From Treponemataceae bacterium (lineage in GTDB: Bacteria; Spirochaetota; Spirochaetia; Treponematales; Treponemataceae), in the NCBI GenBank assembly GCA_024402455.1, contig JAKSTS010000045.1:1-15821 (forward strand): 15,821 bases of DNA, read 5' to 3'. This document shows, piece after piece, positions 12,933-15,821 of this stretch. How positions within the stretch are numbered: the stretch's first letter is position 1; every line of letters begins with the position of its first letter. Below the pieces are notes generated by a model, which ran no database searches, was not told the origin of the DNA, and saw only the letters and a program-made list of their open reading frames with translations. The position numbers and the translations under genes are program-made.

Positions 12933-14492
12933 ATGTTACGCGAAGTTCAAACAAAATATGGAAAAGTAAGAGGTCTTCCTGCGGCTGATCCACGGATTAC
13001 TTCTTTCAAAGGCATTCCTTTTGCAGCTCCGGCAGTGGGAAAAAACAGATGGCGGGCTCCTCAGCCTTGCCAGAAATGGGAAGGTGTAAAAGACTGTTTT
13101 CAGTTTGGTCCGATTTCTGTGCAGAATACTCCAGGTCTTGGCACAGATGTTTATTGCAAAGAATGGCATGTTGATCCACAGATTCCAATGGGAGAAGACA
13201 ACCTTTATCTGAACATATGGACACCGGCAAAAGCGGCGGATGAAAATCTGCCTGTTTTAATCTGGTATTTTGGCGGTGGTTTTCAATGGGGTTACACTGC
13301 AGAAATGGAATTTGACGGAGAGCGTCTTGCCCGTCGTGGAATTGTTGTTGTAGCGGTAAACTACCGTTTAAACGTTTTTGGTTTTCTTGCACATCCCGAA
13401 ATTACAAAAGAATCACCAGATGCACCTGGAAATTTCGGTCTTTTAGACCAGCATGCCGGTTTAAAATGGGTTTATGAAAACATTGCTGCATTCGGTGGCA
13501 ACCCTGAAAAAATAACAATTGCAGGTCAGTCTGCTGGTGCAGGCAGTGTAATGCATCAGATTACAACACCAAAAAACAAAGGACTTATAAAAGGTGCTGT
13601 AGTTTTCAGCGGAATGATTTCAAGTCCATACGAAAAAGGCGGAATCGGCTGTCCGATGAAACTTGCTGAGGCAGAAAAATGGGGTACTGAATTCTTTGAA
13701 TTTATGGGTGTAAAAACACTGGACGAAGCACGTGCAATTGATCCATTTAAATTGCTTGAAAAATATGATGCATTCGTTGCGACTCATCCAAGAATGTTCA
13801 CCATTGAAGACGGCTGTTTCTGCACTGCTGCACCTACAGAAAAGATGCTGAAAAGCGACTGCCTTGATATTCCGGTTATGGCTGGAAATACTGCAGATGA
13901 ATTCCTTAATTTTATTGGTGCCGAAGATGAAGCAGAATTAAAACAGAAAGCAGAAAAGCTTTTCGGCGATTCTGCAGAAGAATTTCTTGCTTTTGCAGAA
14001 ACAAAAAAAACAACAGGCATTGCACCGGAATTTCCAAATGGAATATTTGCAGCACCTGTTTTTGGAAAAAGACAGAAATATGCTGAAATCAGCGGCATTG
14101 AATTGACTGTAAAAAAAGTGTTTGAAGCACGAAAAGCTTCCGGTACTAAAAACAATTTTTACTATTACCGCTTTAATCCAGATATTCCAGGTCCGGATAA
14201 TCCTGGAACATTTCATTCTGTTGATTTGTGGTTTTTCTTTGAAACTCTTGCAAAATGCTGGCGTCCTTTTGTTGGTCGTCATTACGATTTGTCTCGGCAG
14301 ATGTGTAATTACTGGGCAAACTTTATAAAAACAGGCAATCCTAACGGAAATGATGCAGACGGTTCCAAAATGCCGGAATGGAAACCGTATGAAGCAAAAG
14401 AAAAATGGGAAATGGAATTTACATCAAATGGTTCTGTATTGAAACAGGAAGAAGGAACTGGTTTCAAAGATTTTTTAAGAAAACATATGTGA
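12933..14492 (+). CDS. Type-B carboxylesterase (alpha/beta hydrolase)
   Basis: This 519-aa protein has the length and motifs of the carboxylesterase/cholinesterase family. N-terminal features are GKVRG, FKGIPFAAP and GEDNLYLNIWTP. The nucleophile elbow is GQSAGAG with Ser200; the acid is most likely Glu323 in NTADEF and the base is His428 in GTFHSVDLWFFF. The oxyanion loop reads YFGGGF, with Phe where the family often has His. The protein ends with MCNYWANFIKTGNPNG, a conserved closing motif. No signal peptide is visible, so it is cytoplasmic. It hydrolyses carboxylic esters, possibly acetyl or aromatic esters from plant material given the LacI-type operator, but the substrate is not shown. 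I chose the ATG at 12933 because GGGAG lies 8 bases upstream; the ATG at 12894 would add 13 non-family residues. Confidence 0.92.
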   Translation: MLREVQTKYGKVRGLPAADPRITSFKGIPFAAPAVGKNRWRAPQPCQKWEGVKDCFQFGPISVQNTPGLGTDVYCKEWHVDPQIPMGEDNLYLNIWTPAKAADENLPVLIWYFGGGFQWGYTAEMEFDGERLARRGIVVVAVNYRLNVFGFLAHPEITKESPDAPGNFGLLDQHAGLKWVYENIAAFGGNPEKITIAGQSAGAGSVMHQITTPKNKGLIKGAVVFSGMISSPYEKGGIGCPMKLAEAEKWGTEFFEFMGVKTLDEARAIDPFKLLEKYDAFVATHPRMFTIEDGCFCTAAPTEKMLKSDCLDIPVMAGNTADEFLNFIGAEDEAELKQKAEKLFGDSAEEFLAFAETKKTTGIAPEFPNGIFAAPVFGKRQKYAEISGIELTVKKVFEARKASGTKNNFYYYRFNPDIPGPDNPGTFHSVDLWFFFETLAKCWRPFVGRHYDLSRQMCNYWANFIKTGNPNGNDADGSKMPEWKPYEAKEKWEMEFTSNGSVLKQEEGTGFKDFLRKHM

Positions 14493-14516
14493 TTTTTTGA
14501 AACTTTTTGAAAAGTG

Positions 14517-14547
14517 CCCCTGTACAGTTTTTTGTGCAGGGGTTTTT
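14517..14547 (+). terminator. Intrinsic terminator of the carboxylesterase
   Basis: CCCCTGTAC (14517-14525) pairs with GTGCAGGGG (14534-14542), with one U-G pair, followed by five T. On the other strand it is followed by a poorer T-run, so it mainly serves the esterase although it also lies just past the end of the convergent TPR gene. Confidence 0.85.
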
Positions 14548-14554
14548 GTTTCTG

Positions 14555-15265
14555 TTAAAAAAGCAGGTGTTTAGTTTTTCTGTACCATTCTGCATTCAGA
14601 CCTTTTTTCATTGAAGGATAATCTTTTCTGTTTTCGTTCATTTCGTTTAAAACATGCTGAACTTCTTCGATGTTATTTGTCTCTGCACAATGCTTTGCAT
14701 AATAATAGCCGATTTCAAAATTGCTTGTATTGAAGAAGATATCTTTAAGCTTTTCAAAATCCTGATTAATAAGCAGTTCAATTAAAGATTGCTTTTCGTC
14801 TGTAATTTTGTTATGTTCTTTAAATTCTTCAAGAGCTGCTTTTGCTTCTTCAAGTTTGCCTTCGTGAAAATAACATTCTACAATTTTAAACTCAATTACG
14901 GCATCGTGTTCGTAAGGACCTTTTAAGCAAGATTTGAATAATTCAATTGCTTTCTGGTATTGTTCGTTTGAAGCATAAGCTTCTGCAAGCGACACTTTGT
15001 TTGCAACTGTTTCTTGTTTTTTTACAAGATGTTCAAGTTCTTCAATTTTTCTGTTCGGGCTTATGGCAAGGTTAATTGAATTGCCGGCTTTATGAAGCGT
15101 CTGGCTGTGCATTAAATCTGGAATTAATTCAAGAATTAAATATGCAATTCCGCCAATATAAGGAAGAAAAACAATAAGCCAAAGCCATGCAAAAGGGCGT
15201 CCTGTTTTTATTATGTGAATAATAAGCAAAAGCTGAAAAATATAAGGTAATAAAGCAAAAATCAT
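14555..15265 (-). CDS. Membrane-anchored TPR protein with PLDc_N-like N-terminus
   Basis: This 236-aa protein opens with two hydrophobic segments (about 2-18 and 26-46) joined by KTGRPFAWLWLIVFLPYIGGIAYLI. That block looks like the two-TM module found at the N-terminus of cardiolipin synthases (PLDc_N), here without any phospholipase domain. A predicted coiled stretch (NRKIEELEHLVKKQET) follows, then TPR-like helix pairs such as YQKAIELFKSCLKGPYEH and GKLEEAKAALEEFKEHN. The soluble part should be cytoplasmic. The role is probably scaffolding or envelope-related, but nothing in the context fixes it. No ribosome site precedes the ATG at 15265; a -10-like TAGTAT lies 6 bases upstream. It is convergent with the esterase. 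Confidence 0.75.
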   Translation of the reverse strand: MIFALLPYIFQLLLIIHIIKTGRPFAWLWLIVFLPYIGGIAYLILELIPDLMHSQTLHKAGNSINLAISPNRKIEELEHLVKKQETVANKVSLAEAYASNEQYQKAIELFKSCLKGPYEHDAVIEFKIVECYFHEGKLEEAKAALEEFKEHNKITDEKQSLIELLINQDFEKLKDIFFNTSNFEIGYYYAKHCAETNNIEEVQHVLNEMNENRKDYPSMKKGLNAEWYRKTKHLLF

Positions 15266-15271
15266 AAAAAT

Positions 15272-15300
15272 ATACTAATTAAAAATCTGATTTTCGTCTA
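15272..15300 (-). promoter_or_regulatory. Candidate promoter of the PLDc_N-TPR gene
   Basis: On the minus strand TAGACG (15295-15300), a 17-base spacer and TAGTAT (15272-15277) lie 6 bases before the ATG (15263-15265). The match is weak on both boxes; it is listed because the layout repeats that of other genes in the window. Confidence 0.3.
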
Positions 15301-15514
15301 TTGCGTGTTTGATTCGTGCGGGTGGGGTAAAAAAATTCTATTGCGAAGCCGGTTATTTTCTCTCTAAAACTTCTCATTGAAGTTTTCCATTTTTCAGAAT
15401 TGCTAAATGGGTTTTGCGCTTTTTTGAATTTTAGGTTTTTGAACAGTCCTGCTGTTTTTTTGTAAGCAGATTAACTGTTATGCACTTGCATTATATGGAA
15501 ACATCTGCGCTGCA

Positions 15515-15573
15515 GCAAAAACAGCAAGTTTTGCAAAGTACAATCTTGCTGTTTTTGCGAGGTTGTACTTTGC
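15515..15573. repeat. Interleaved double inverted repeat (A-B-A'-B')
   Basis: A is GCAAAAACAGCAAG (15515-15528) and its exact complement A' is at 15545-15558. B is GCAAAGTACAA (15533-15543) and its exact complement B' is at 15563-15573. Gaps are TTTT, T and GAGG. Either hairpin can form alone; the short gaps make both at full length at once unlikely. Confidence 0.8.
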
Positions 15574-15633
15574 ATTAAAGATAATGAACTAAAATCGGAA
15601 TGATACTATGTTCCAAACTAATTAATCATTCTT

Positions 15634-15821
15634 TTAGAACAATCTCATTAAATCTTTAATTGTTTCTCTTCTGCGGATAAGTTTTACTTTACCTTCTTTT
15701 GTAATTAAAACTTCTGCCGGACGAGGGCGACTGTTATAAGTTGAACACATACTCCAGCCATAAGCGCCAGTATCAAGGATACATGCCAAATCACCACGTT
15801 CCATTTTTGGAAGCTTGCGTG
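15634..15821 (-). CDS. lysA: Diaminopimelate decarboxylase, C-terminal end (partial)
   Basis: The last 61 residues of a minus-strand gene that continues past the window edge; the stop is at 15634-15636. The visible segment reads RGDLACILDTGAYGWSMCSTYNSRPRPAEVLI and closes with VKLIRRRETIKDLMRLF. The GAYG-x-YNSRPRPAEVL block and the terminal RRRET motif are characteristic of fold-III PLP-dependent diaminopimelate decarboxylase, which makes lysine from meso-diaminopimelate in the cytoplasm. The PLP lysine and most of the barrel are outside the window. Related ornithine/arginine decarboxylases lack the RRRET ending, so the call is fairly firm despite the short span. Downstream lies a hairpin-rich spacer rather than a clear terminator. 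Confidence 0.88.
   Translation of the reverse strand, partial: RKLPKMERGDLACILDTGAYGWSMCSTYNSRPRPAEVLITKEGKVKLIRRRETIKDLMRLF

Larger units (their letters stand above)
15266..15633. other. 368-base gene-free spacer with several inverted repeats
   Basis: No credible gene is seen between lysA and the TPR gene, both on the minus strand. It holds a hairpin with arms AAAACTTC/GAAGTTTT (15366-15386), a two-tier hairpin (AACAGT/ACTGTT at 15442-15447 and 15474-15479, enclosing CTGCT/AGCAG), a short palindrome (15480-15491), the interleaved repeat at 15515-15573, and arms GAATGAT/ATCATTC (15599-15605, 15625-15631) near the lysA stop. Confidence 0.6.

Noticed and set aside
15515..15573. Intrinsic terminator for lysA
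   Set aside because: Neither hairpin is followed by a T-run on the minus strand, and the interleaved layout is not that of a terminator.
1..15821. tRNA, rRNA, CRISPR arrays, insertion sequences and transposases
   Set aside because: Spacers were read on both strands and none shows tRNA-like arms with a TTCGA loop, regularly spaced direct repeats, or transposase-like frames.

Overview
The window looks like a chromosomal piece of a spirochaete, most likely a gut- or rumen-type Treponema. This rests on overall impression: moderate-to-low GC housekeeping genes, a periplasmic TPR protein, an Nfn-type electron-bifurcating transhydrogenase pair, and isolated biosynthetic genes (hisD, lysA) outside operons. 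It was not tested by any search.

Region 1 (1-2906) is a decayed RHS/YD-repeat polymorphic-toxin locus. It holds the C-terminal tip of one toxin (3-185), two small membrane proteins coupled to it by identical 11-base overlaps (175-441, 431-742), a second toxin-tip-like frame with no start codon (808-1380) and its tightly coupled 289-aa partner (1380-2249). A GC-rich remnant of an RHS core follows (about 2292-2906) and stops a dozen residues after the DPFGL junction. The tips and partners are very AT-rich (12 G+C in the 60 bases from 1501) while the RHS core is GC-rich (32 in the 60 bases from 2461), the mosaic expected of exchangeable tip cassettes.

Region 2 (2907-5781) has a gene-free spacer with several palindromes, then a two-gene operon for NfnA/NfnB (NADH-dependent ferredoxin:NADP+ oxidoreductase, or the related sulfide dehydrogenase), closed by a strong intrinsic terminator. 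Region 3 (5782-8402) holds a MATE exporter with an overlapping small membrane protein, and a convergent nucleotidyltransferase-like gene. Region 4 (8403-11642) holds an exported TPR protein, a 404-base spacer packed with consecutive hairpins, histidinol dehydrogenase, and a two-TM protein with an acidic tail. Region 5 (11692-14547) holds a GtrB/DPM1-like glycosyltransferase and a divergent type-B carboxylesterase whose promoter carries a pair of LacI-family-like operators 75 bp apart. Region 6 (14555-15821) holds a membrane-anchored TPR protein, a spacer with an interleaved inverted repeat, and the 3' end of lysA.

Four points stand out. The toxin tip/partner cassettes are of types I do not recognise, and one partner has an internal domain duplication. 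A multi-hairpin element at 9405-9605 has all its non-Watson-Crick pairs as G-U on the plus strand, suggesting a structured RNA. A perfect interleaved (A-B-A'-B') inverted repeat lies at 15515-15573. Finally, several genes have a -10 box ending only 5-7 bases before the ATG, suggesting leaderless mRNAs.
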